Part shown: positions 31,473 through 38,106 of the stretch, one piece after another
How the letters are laid out: every line of letters begins with the position of its first letter
Numbering within the stretch: position 1 is the first letter of the stretch
From: CAZUVM01 sp964623885
GTDB taxonomy: Bacteria; Verrucomicrobiota; Verrucomicrobiia; Limisphaerales; UBA8199
Assembly: GCA_964623885.1 (NCBI GenBank)
Contig: CAZUVM010000128.1
Coordinates: 1 to 39,642, forward strand
DNA length: 39,642 bases
Direction of reading: 5' to 3'
Program-made: the position numbers and the translations under genes
Notes under the pieces: generated by a model
The model's database searches: none
Told to the model about the DNA's origin: nothing
Seen by the model: only the letters and a program-made list of their open reading frames with translations

Positions 31473-34253
31473 TCAACTTGTGAAATGGTACCGTCCAGAA
31501 GCGACCTCGTAAATTACGCGACCCTGCTCGAGGCGCAGGAAACGAACGCCTTCGGCTTTGGAGGCCGGCCTACCACCCTCCATGACTTTCTCAGCACTCA
31601 CCGCAGGTACGAAGACAGTTGCAGTTGTGTTTGGAGGAATTTCCACCGTCAATTCAAACCGGCCATTCCGGATTCGCCAGTCACTGACAATCCTGCCGCG
31701 AACCGAATCATAACTGGCTCGCGCGGAAGTTAAATCGCAAACCGGGTTGGGGCGGACGATAAAATGGCCAAAACCGGGCGCTGCCGGGTCGGGATTGATG
31801 CCGGCCAGGGTTTTATAGAACCACGCCAGGATATCTCCATACATGATGTGGTTGCGCGAAGCACCGCCATCCCACTGCTCCCACAGCGTCGTCGCGCCTT
31901 GTTCGAGCCACCAACCCCAACTCGGCATGTCTTTTTGGTTGGCAACGCGATACGCAACATCGGCACGTCCGTGGTCGGTAAGCGTGTTTAGAAGGTATTT
32001 GGCGCCAAGAATGCCTGTGTCGATGTGGTTACTTTGGCACTCGATAGCGGCAACCAGGTTGCTTAGGACAACTGAATCGTTGTCAGGTCCCACCAGTCCC
32101 TGGTACAACGCGCAGCTCAGTGAAGTTTGGCTCCCGTTGCCATAAAGCCCGGTTTCGGGATGATAGAATTTTTCGTTAAATGATTTTTTAATGCCGGCGG
32201 CTAGCTCGGCGTACTGGCGCGAGTCGGTTTCATTGCCGATGAGATGCGCAGCCAGCGAGACGATTTGGGCATCGCGATAATAGTAGGCGGTCGAGGTGAT
32301 GTCGGCAGGGGTCTGCGTCTTGTACGGGGCCCAATCATTAAGCCCTATGCTGACGATGCCTTCTTTGGCTTTGCCCGTAAGGTAATCGACATAGCGCTTC
32401 AGTCCGAAGTAGTGCTCGCCGAGCACCCCGGCATCGCCACAATACTCATAAAGGTAGTACGGGATGAGGAGAAAAGCGCTGTCCCAGGCGGGGCCGTTGC
32501 CCCACTGATAACCCCAGCCGCTGGTCGGCACAATACCCGGCAACTCGCCGCTCGGCCGCTGTTCGTCGCCCAAGTCATTGATCCATTTCGTGTACACGGC
32601 TGCCGGCTCGAAATTAAAGAGTCCCTGTTCCGCGGCGAGGTGCGCATCACCCGTCCACCCATTCTTTTCCCGGTGGGGGCAGTCGGTCGGGATACCCTGA
32701 AGGTTGCTGAGATTAGACCAACGACCGGCGCGCCAGATTTGGTTTAGCATCGGGTTCGAGCACTCGAACTCTCCGGCAACGGGAACGGCAGAATGAATGA
32801 AAACGCCGCGCAAATTGTCGAGCGACGGCCGGCCGGGAAAACCGGTGATCTCGACGTACTGAAAGCCGTGGTAACAGAATCGTGGCAGGTCTCCGGGCAC
32901 ATGCGAGACATGTCCCATCTCATCTTGATTAAGAATATAGGTATCAGTCTGGAACTGCTGGTGGCGATCCATGCGCATGACGTGCTGCTGAATCTCGGCT
33001 CGATCCAGTGTGCCATCCTTTGCGAGGCGCTCACCATAGCGCATAACGATCGTTGCCGGAGGCCGGTGCAACGAGATCGTATTGGTCTCAGAAGAGCCAA
33101 CAAAAACCGTGTGATGATCGCGTGGCTCCGGGATCACCAGGTCGGCAAACCCGGCAAAATTCTGACCCATATCGTAAATGAACAGACCTGGTTTCGGCTC
33201 GGATACTTTGATTGGCTTAATTGTTCGGTCGATCTTGATCGGCGGCATCATTTGCGCCACCAGACGTCCGGGCGGCGTTTCAACGATTCGCGCCATGGCC
33301 CAATCATCGTCATTGAACTGGACTGTATCCCAACCGTGCTTTTCCCGCGTGGCATCGTAGGTTTGGCCCCCGTAAATGCTATCGAATGTGATCGGGCCGG
33401 TGCTCACGGTCCAGCGGCTGTCCGTGCCAATGGTTTCGCTGCGGCCATCAGCGTATTCGAACTGCAACTGGCACAGCAGTTTCGGCGCGGCCCGCCAGGG
33501 GGCGAAGTGAGAATTCCAAACCGCCTTCGTTTGCACGTTGAACCAGCCGTTGCCGAGGATCACGCCCACGGCATTGGTGCCCATTCGCACGGCGTCCGTA
33601 ATATCATAAGTCGCATACAGCACGCGGCGGTCGTATCGGGTGTAACCGGGATCCAGAAGATGATCGCCAATTCTCTTTCCGTTAACGTGGAGCTCGTAGT
33701 AGCCAAGACCGGAGATATACGCGCGGGCCCGTTTGATTTTGCCGTTCAGGTTGAAGGCGCGCCGCAGTAATGGGGCAGGAAGCGAATTGGTATCCGTAGT
33801 TTGGGCGATCCAGTGCGCGTGCCAGTCATCCGCCGCCAGCAGACCCATTTCCCATGTGGCCGCAGAACCGTAAGCCGAGGCCTTCTGGTCCTGGTCCCAG
33901 ACCCGCACCTTCCAGAAGCAACGTTGGCCTGAGGCCAGTCGCTGACCGGCATAGGGTATGAGAAGAGTCCGATCGGAAATGACGCGCCCGCTATCCCAAA
34001 GGTCGCCCTGGTTAGCGCGTAATTTTTCGGCAGATGAGGCAACCAGAATCTGGTAAGCGCTCTGTTTTTGGGCGCGTTCCCGGGAAACAAGGGTCCAGCT
34101 CAGGCGCGGTTGCGGAATATCGACGCCCAAAGCATTCTCAAGGTGCTCACAACTCAGCCGGTCCGGCGCGAGCGAGGAAAAGGCGTTGAGCGAGATCGAA
34201 AGCAGGAGGCAAATGCCTCTAATTGGCAAATGTTGAATGAAGGGAACGTTCAT
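31473..34253 (-). CDS. GH78 alpha-L-rhamnosidase, secreted
   Basis: Removes terminal alpha-L-rhamnose from plant or microbial glycans. About 926 residues from ATG 34253, beginning with a hydrophobic signal (GICLLLSISLNAFSSLA). The N-terminal beta-sandwich domains begin PDRLSCEHLENALGVDIPQPRLSW, and contain YISGLGYYELHVNGKRIGDHLLDPGYT. The (alpha/alpha)6 catalytic domain has TDCPHREKNGWTGDAHL from about residue 523 (Asp524), the GH78 signature, and ends with a beta-sandwich (GRFELTVEIPPNTTATVFVP). Upstream starts TTG 34304 and ATG 34295 are possible but add a second hydrophobic stretch. It is a stand-alone gene; a rhamnose-rich polysaccharide substrate is inferred from family only. Confidence 0.93.
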   Translation of the reverse strand: MNVPFIQHLPIRGICLLLSISLNAFSSLAPDRLSCEHLENALGVDIPQPRLSWTLVSRERAQKQSAYQILVASSAEKLRANQGDLWDSGRVISDRTLLIPYAGQRLASGQRCFWKVRVWDQDQKASAYGSAATWEMGLLAADDWHAHWIAQTTDTNSLPAPLLRRAFNLNGKIKRARAYISGLGYYELHVNGKRIGDHLLDPGYTRYDRRVLYATYDITDAVRMGTNAVGVILGNGWFNVQTKAVWNSHFAPWRAAPKLLCQLQFEYADGRSETIGTDSRWTVSTGPITFDSIYGGQTYDATREKHGWDTVQFNDDDWAMARIVETPPGRLVAQMMPPIKIDRTIKPIKVSEPKPGLFIYDMGQNFAGFADLVIPEPRDHHTVFVGSSETNTISLHRPPATIVMRYGERLAKDGTLDRAEIQQHVMRMDRHQQFQTDTYILNQDEMGHVSHVPGDLPRFCYHGFQYVEITGFPGRPSLDNLRGVFIHSAVPVAGEFECSNPMLNQIWRAGRWSNLSNLQGIPTDCPHREKNGWTGDAHLAAEQGLFNFEPAAVYTKWINDLGDEQRPSGELPGIVPTSGWGYQWGNGPAWDSAFLLIPYYLYEYCGDAGVLGEHYFGLKRYVDYLTGKAKEGIVSIGLNDWAPYKTQTPADITSTAYYYRDAQIVSLAAHLIGNETDSRQYAELAAGIKKSFNEKFYHPETGLYGNGSQTSLSCALYQGLVGPDNDSVVLSNLVAAIECQSNHIDTGILGAKYLLNTLTDHGRADVAYRVANQKDMPSWGWWLEQGATTLWEQWDGGASRNHIMYGDILAWFYKTLAGINPDPAAPGFGHFIVRPNPVCDLTSARASYDSVRGRIVSDWRIRNGRFELTVEIPPNTTATVFVPAVSAEKVMEGGRPASKAEGVRFLRLEQGRVIYEVASGRYHFTS

Positions 34254-34369
34254 GAGTATCAACCGCAGCAGTACCAAAATGAGAAAAGAGAACATAGAAA
34301 ACAAGCACTCGCTGCGGTTCCAGATGGGCGCTCCTGGGAGATCTCAGGACGGTGCTCTGCCGTAACCGG

Positions 34370-35371
34370 TCAGGGCACAATCACTCTCAGCCGCTCGCTT
34401 TCGATCGAGAACTGCGCGGGCAGATGGCCGATGAGTTCACCATCCAGTTCTAGCGGAACCGGCTTCACGCTCGACAGCGATAGCAAAGGAGTGGAAAAAC
34501 GCTCCGCTACAGCGGCCGGCAAGCAACCCCGCAGCAGCAGGGATGGGCCGCATCGAGCGACGGTGAACCAATTGGCGCGCGGAAACAGACAGACGTTGAG
34601 CAAACCGTCGCGGAGATCCGCGCTGGAGAAGACGCGAAAGTCTCCGCCGTACAACCGGCCGTTGCCCACCAGTACCAGAGCGCCGGTCGTGGGGATCACC
34701 TGCAAATTGGCATCACCCTTTGGCGAAGCAACGGCGGCAGCGCGTCCGGCTGCTTCATGAATCTCCTGTGTTCTAACCGAACGCAAGGCGGGTTGCGAGG
34801 GAGCCACCCGCTGCATGGCAACCTCAATTTTGGCAGGCTCTCCCCGGAGGGCTTGCAACCCGGCCCAGACGTAGGCCAGGGGGCCGATTTTTTTCTTCAA
34901 CTCCCAGTGCACTAATTCCACCGCGCGGGCGTCCAGGCCGGCGCCCGCCAATTGGGCGAAATAGCGATGCTCGCGGCCGCCCTGGCCGGCGTATTCAACG
35001 CGCGGCAAATCGATACGTGTTTCCCGTCCTGCCATGATCACCGGCCACGCGCTTCCAAGGTTTCGCGGCAGGCCGAGCTCTCGCGCGAAGACATTAACCG
35101 TGCCCAGCGGCAACACGGCCAGGCGCGCACGCTCGAATCCCTGCGGTTGGTCGCCAATGCCATTCAGCACCTCATTGACAGTGCCATCGCCTCCGGCAGC
35201 CACAACAATTTCGAAATTCTCGCGAACGGCCTCAGCCGCCAGTCGGCGGGCATCACCAGGGGCGGTAGTCAGCTTCAGCGAGCTTTGGGCGCCGATCTCA
35301 CTCAGATGCCGGCGAAAGCGCCGAGCTTTCTCGCCCCGAGCCGCCGGGTTGAAGATGACACAAATGCGCAC
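34370..35371 (-). CDS. Diacylglycerol-kinase-like lipid kinase (YegS/BmrU family)
   Basis: Lipid kinase with the DAGK catalytic fold. RICVIFNPAARGEKARRF is the family start, GGDGTVNEVLNGI (about residues 60-72 from GTG 35371) is the ATP-binding loop, and VLPLGTVNVFARELGLP and FAQLAGAGLDARAVE follow. A C-terminal beta domain (about 245-333) with LLNVCLFPRANW is typical. 333 residues from the GTG; a TTG ten codons upstream (35401) would give 343. Possible substrates are diacylglycerol, phosphatidylglycerol or a sphingoid base. It is separated from the REC genes by about 100 nt and from GH78 by 116 nt, in the same direction. Confidence 0.88.
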   Translation of the reverse strand: MRICVIFNPAARGEKARRFRRHLSEIGAQSSLKLTTAPGDARRLAAEAVRENFEIVVAAGGDGTVNEVLNGIGDQPQGFERARLAVLPLGTVNVFARELGLPRNLGSAWPVIMAGRETRIDLPRVEYAGQGGREHRYFAQLAGAGLDARAVELVHWELKKKIGPLAYVWAGLQALRGEPAKIEVAMQRVAPSQPALRSVRTQEIHEAAGRAAAVASPKGDANLQVIPTTGALVLVGNGRLYGGDFRVFSSADLRDGLLNVCLFPRANWFTVARCGPSLLLRGCLPAAVAERFSTPLLSLSSVKPVPLELDGELIGHLPAQFSIESERLRVIVP

Positions 35372-35475
35372 GCGGGATGATTTGAAGAGCCCGGAACGCA
35401 ATGTCGAGGAGATTCCCAGCGAACCTTGCCTTAGGGGACCGAAGAATCAGCCACCGGAACCAATGACATGCAAAC

Positions 35476-36000
35476 CTATGCTTGGGAGGACGAATCACCC
35501 AGCGCAGTCACTATGGCCGCGACCAGCTCTTTGTAAACCACGGGCTTTTCAAAAAATGCAATTGCGCCCGCGGCCAGGGCTTTGTCTTTATGAACACACG
35601 AGCCTTCGCCGCTGATGAGGATAACTGGTATCGTCGCCAGTTCAGGGAAACGCCGCAGCCATTGCATTACCGTGAAGCCGGTCCACTGCATTCCGCCGGT
35701 CGGAGGGAAATTGATGTCCAGAACGATTAGCTCGGCCTTGCTCTGCTCGACGGTGCTGGCGACCGTCGCGCTGTTGCTGCTGGTAACGACAGCAAAACCG
35801 TCGACTTTGAGCTTCGTCTCGAACGCTTTTAATACCGTTTGATTGTCGTCCACCACCAGGATGCGCCGGTTACGACCTACGGTGCTTTGATTTGGTGCGG
35901 GCGCGGGATCGGTTTGAAAGGCTTCTTTTTCCTTGGCCGGGCGTGCTGCCGACGCTGCAGCCTTTTTCTCTTTCTGGAGCAGCTGAAGAAATCGCGACAT
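35476..36000 (-). CDS. Single-domain response regulator (second of a tandem pair)
   Basis: 174-residue protein with a low-complexity, charged N-terminal 45 residues (EKKAAASAARPAKEKE) and then a receiver domain: RILVVDDN, phospho-acceptor Asp95 (LIVLDINFPP), Ser130 and Lys152 (FFEKP). There is no output domain. After the phospho-acceptor, the usual 'MPGMDG' loop is replaced by FPPTGGMQWTGFTVMQWLRR. Its neighbour upstream (36003-36488) has a longer version of the same loop, so they are paralogues. ATG at 36000 is 2 nt after that stop. A role in phosphorelay or control of the nearby pilin genes is plausible but unproved. Confidence 0.88.
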   Translation of the reverse strand: MSRFLQLLQKEKKAAASAARPAKEKEAFQTDPAPAPNQSTVGRNRRILVVDDNQTVLKAFETKLKVDGFAVVTSSNSATVASTVEQSKAELIVLDINFPPTGGMQWTGFTVMQWLRRFPELATIPVILISGEGSCVHKDKALAAGAIAFFEKPVVYKELVAAIVTALGDSSSQA

Positions 36001-36002
36001 GG

Positions 36003-36488
36003 TTATATGGCTTGGCGGCCATCGGAGCCGAGGATTCCCTCGATCGCCGTCAGCAACTCCTCCGGATTGATCGGCTTGTAGAAAAAGCCCGCCACCCCCG
36101 CAGCCAGGTAGCGCTCGCGGTCGGCACTCGAGCCCTGGCCGGTAATGATGATTACGGGGATGTTCACGGCCTCCTCCATACGCCGCAACCAATTCAGAAT
36201 AAGGAAACCGTCCCATGGCACGCCGCCGCCATGCCCGACATCCGGTGGAAAGTAAATGTCGAGGATTACGAGATCCGGCTTCTCGCGACGCACTGTGCTG
36301 ACCGCAGTTGAGCCATCGTCCGCCGTCAAGACCATGTAGCCGCCGGCCTCCAGCTTCGCCTTTAGGGTTCTTAAAATTATTTTGTTATCGTCGACTACCA
36401 GGATCTTCCGCCGTCCGTCCTCGTGGGGCTGTGAAGCCTCGGAAGCGGCCGAATTCATCATGCGAAAGGCTGTCTGGTGCGAATCCAT
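36003..36488 (-). CDS. Single-domain response regulator (first of a tandem pair)
   Basis: 161-residue receiver-only protein: KILVVDDN, Asp77 (LVILDIYFPP), Thr116 (IITGQG) and Lys138 (FFYKPI). After Asp77 comes FPPDVGHGGGVPWDGFLILN, about ten residues longer than a standard receiver loop, with the W-D-G-F part shared with the next gene's W-T-G-F. A polar leader of about 27 residues precedes the domain. ATG at 36488 and a weak sigma-54-like site upstream. The stop lies 2 nt before the second REC gene, so both are one operon. It is divergent from the pilin cluster across a 299-nt gap. Confidence 0.88.
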   Translation of the reverse strand: MDSHQTAFRMMNSAASEASQPHEDGRRKILVVDDNKIILRTLKAKLEAGGYMVLTADDGSTAVSTVRREKPDLVILDIYFPPDVGHGGGVPWDGFLILNWLRRMEEAVNIPVIIITGQGSSADRERYLAAGVAGFFYKPINPEELLTAIEGILGSDGRQAI

Positions 36489-36529
36489 TATGGCCCTGCT
36501 AAAAACCCGTCAATCCGACACTGCTAGCA

Positions 36530-36545
36530 GCACGATTAAGGCCAG
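36530..36545 (-). promoter_or_regulatory. Weak sigma-54-like site facing the REC genes
   Basis: On the minus strand CTGGCCTTAATCGTGCTG has GG and GC spaced 10 nt apart, as needed for sigma-54, but the -12 element is GTGC rather than TTGC. It would place the start about 30 nt upstream of the REC ATG. Confidence 0.25.
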
Positions 36546-36746
36546 ATTACACTTGAGATTGGGCTGTGACATACCTGTTTCTCAATGTGAAAGGGCTGCT
36601 TGGGGGCACTGTCCAAGTCCGGGGCGTCAGTGTCTAATCGACCACGGCAGGGAGGGTGAGTAAAAGGGCACTGCCGACGCTAATCGGCACGATAAACTAA
36701 GGTTTTCTCAAAACCGACACCACTAAGAGCGAAGGGACATCGCACT

Positions 36747-36760
36747 GGCATCGCGTTTGC
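36747..36760 (+). promoter_or_regulatory. Sigma-54 (RpoN) promoter of the pilin cluster
   Basis: CTGGCATCGCGTTTGCT matches the -24/-12 consensus YTGGCACGrNNNTTGCW at 12 of 14 defined positions, with exactly 10 nt between GG (36747-36748) and GC (36759-36760). Transcription should start near 36772, 16 nt before the first pilin ATG. Pilin genes are frequent sigma-54 targets. The necessary AAA+ activator is not in the window. Confidence 0.62.
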
Positions 36761-36787
36761 TAAACTATTGATTACGCGGTTCGTTGT

Positions 36788-36997
36788 ATGAGAACTGTAA
36801 GTCGCCCGTGCGGTCTTGGCAGGAGGACCTCCCCGGGTTCTACTATCGCCGAAGTCGTCGTTGCCAGCGCCATGGCAGGGATGATCTTTGCCGGAGTGCT
36901 TTATGGGTACGTCCTGACTGTTATCCAGCGAGAATGGAACTGCTACCCCCTGGCAACTAGCTTCGCCAGATTCTTCGGCGGAATCATTATGACCTGA
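36788..36997 (+). pseudogene. Truncated type IV pilin-like protein (N-terminal helix only)
   Basis: 69-residue frame with a prepilin-peptidase-type N-terminus: basic leader, Gly17 then S-T-I-A-E, with Glu22 at position +5, followed by hydrophobic VVVASAMAGMIFAGVLYGYV. The next part, REWNCYPLATSFA, resembles the alpha-helix of pseudopilins, but the frame stops soon after (TGA 36995-36997), one base before the ATG of the next pseudopilin. Pilins normally exceed 120 residues, so this is likely truncated. Position +1 is Ser rather than Phe/Met. It might instead be a minor, very short pilin-like peptide; the clean junction with the next gene keeps that open. Confidence 0.6.
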
Positions 36998-36998
36998 C

Positions 36999-37472
36999 AT
37001 GAACTGCGCGATCCCATTCACTTTCCGTTGCCCCGGCGCTCGAACTCAAGCACTGGGCATGACTCTGGCGGAGGTCGTTGTGGCAGTGGCCTTATCCAGC
37101 CTGATGGTCCTCGGCCTGGTCGGCGGCTACATTTCTTCAATGACGGCGGCCGAAAAGTCAGGCCTTTCGTTGGCCGCCAATACCAGGGCGCTGGAGCGCC
37201 TGGAGGACACCCACGGTGCGATCTGGAACGTCTCAGGCTGGCCGGTGGTGGATCAACTGGAGGGCACGAACTTCCCGCCCAAGGTGGTCGTTATCGACCT
37301 GGCCGGGCAGGGCACAAACAGTACTTACGGGACGAATTATACTACCATCACCCAGGTCTCACTTAATCCACAATTGCGTCGCGTTCGCGTGGACTGCGTC
37401 TGGCGATTTCAAAGCGGCAAATTCGCCAGATTGCTCACCAACACGGTGGAAACGTTGCGCGGACCAGATTGA
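36999..37472 (+). CDS. Type II/IV pseudopilin (PilV/GspI-like)
   Basis: 157-residue prepilin-like protein. Cleavage is expected after Gly20 (ALG|MTLAEVVVAVALSSLMVL), with Glu25 at +5, then a long hydrophobic N-terminal helix and a variable, beta-rich globular part (RLEDTHGAIWNVSGW, QGTNSTYGTNYTTITQVSLN, VDCVWRF). The short globular domain with a helical 'RLE' region resembles PilV/GspI minor pseudopilins. ATG 36999 follows the truncated pilin's stop by 1 nt, and the next gene starts 4 nt after its stop, so it lies in a tight operon. Confidence 0.78.
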   Translation: MNCAIPFTFRCPGARTQALGMTLAEVVVAVALSSLMVLGLVGGYISSMTAAEKSGLSLAANTRALERLEDTHGAIWNVSGWPVVDQLEGTNFPPKVVVIDLAGQGTNSTYGTNYTTITQVSLNPQLRRVRVDCVWRFQSGKFARLLTNTVETLRGPD

Positions 37473-37476
37473 GTCT

Positions 37477-38091
37477 ATGAAACCATTCATTCGCCGCCGA
37501 TCGAGGGGCGCCGGGAACGGCGTTCCTGCCGCGCGTCCGGGTGAGTTGGCTTTCACCCTGACCGAACTCATGGTGAGCGCGGCGGTTTTCATCCTTTTGG
37601 TCGGCGGCATAGTGTCGGCGAACCTGTTCGGCTTGCGAATGTACCAGATCGAACAAAACAAACTGAATGCGTCGGACGAGGCTCGCAGAATCGTTGGCGT
37701 GCTGATGAACGAGATTCATTCATGCGACAGTTTCCAGATCGGCACGTTCACCAGCAACACGTTCACGGGTTTGGGGCTGGGCACTCCGCAAATCGGGCCG
37801 GCATTAATCGTTTACCCGACCACCAATATCACCAACTACATCATGTATTTCGCCTACAGCCCCGACCGGACATTCCGGCGGGCTACGAGTGTGCCGGGGT
37901 CGATGAGGGTCGTTGCCCAATCGGTCACCAACACAACCGACCTTTTTCGAGCGCAGGATTACCTGGGCAACATCCTCACCAATTCGCAAAACAACACGGT
38001 TCTGCACTTGAAGCTCGAGTTTTATCAGGCAACTCGCTTCGGGGTACCGCCCGACTACTACAAACTCGAAACATCAGTGACACCGCGTTAA
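37477..38091 (+). CDS. Type II/IV pseudopilin (PilW/GspJ-like)
   Basis: 204-residue prepilin-like protein. A basic leader (FIRRRSRGAGNG) ends before A25|FTLTELMVSAAVFILLVGG with Glu30 at +5. The residue before cleavage is Ala rather than the usual Gly, which may slow processing. A helical LRMYQIEQNKLNASDEARRIVGVLMNEI follows, typical of PilW/GspJ, then a Thr/Asn-rich beta domain. ATG 37477 is preceded by the sequence GAGTCT, seen again before the next gene. Confidence 0.78.
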   Translation: MKPFIRRRSRGAGNGVPAARPGELAFTLTELMVSAAVFILLVGGIVSANLFGLRMYQIEQNKLNASDEARRIVGVLMNEIHSCDSFQIGTFTSNTFTGLGLGTPQIGPALIVYPTTNITNYIMYFAYSPDRTFRRATSVPGSMRVVAQSVTNTTDLFRAQDYLGNILTNSQNNTVLHLKLEFYQATRFGVPPDYYKLETSVTPR

Positions 38092-38106
38092 GCCGGTTTG
38101 GAGTCT

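Larger units (their letters stand above)
36489..36787. other. Divergent intergenic region between REC pair and pilin cluster
   Basis: 299 nt without a credible gene. It carries a good sigma-54 site facing the pilins (36747-36760) and a weaker one facing the REC genes (36530-36545). In between there is a short inverted repeat, GCCGA..TCGGC near 36673-36688. No tRNA or other RNA structure was recognised. Confidence 0.6.

Noticed and set aside
32793..33770. 325-codon plus-strand frame inside the rhamnosidase gene
   Set aside because: Antisense to the GH78 core, which has its family signature; composition is that of a shadow frame.
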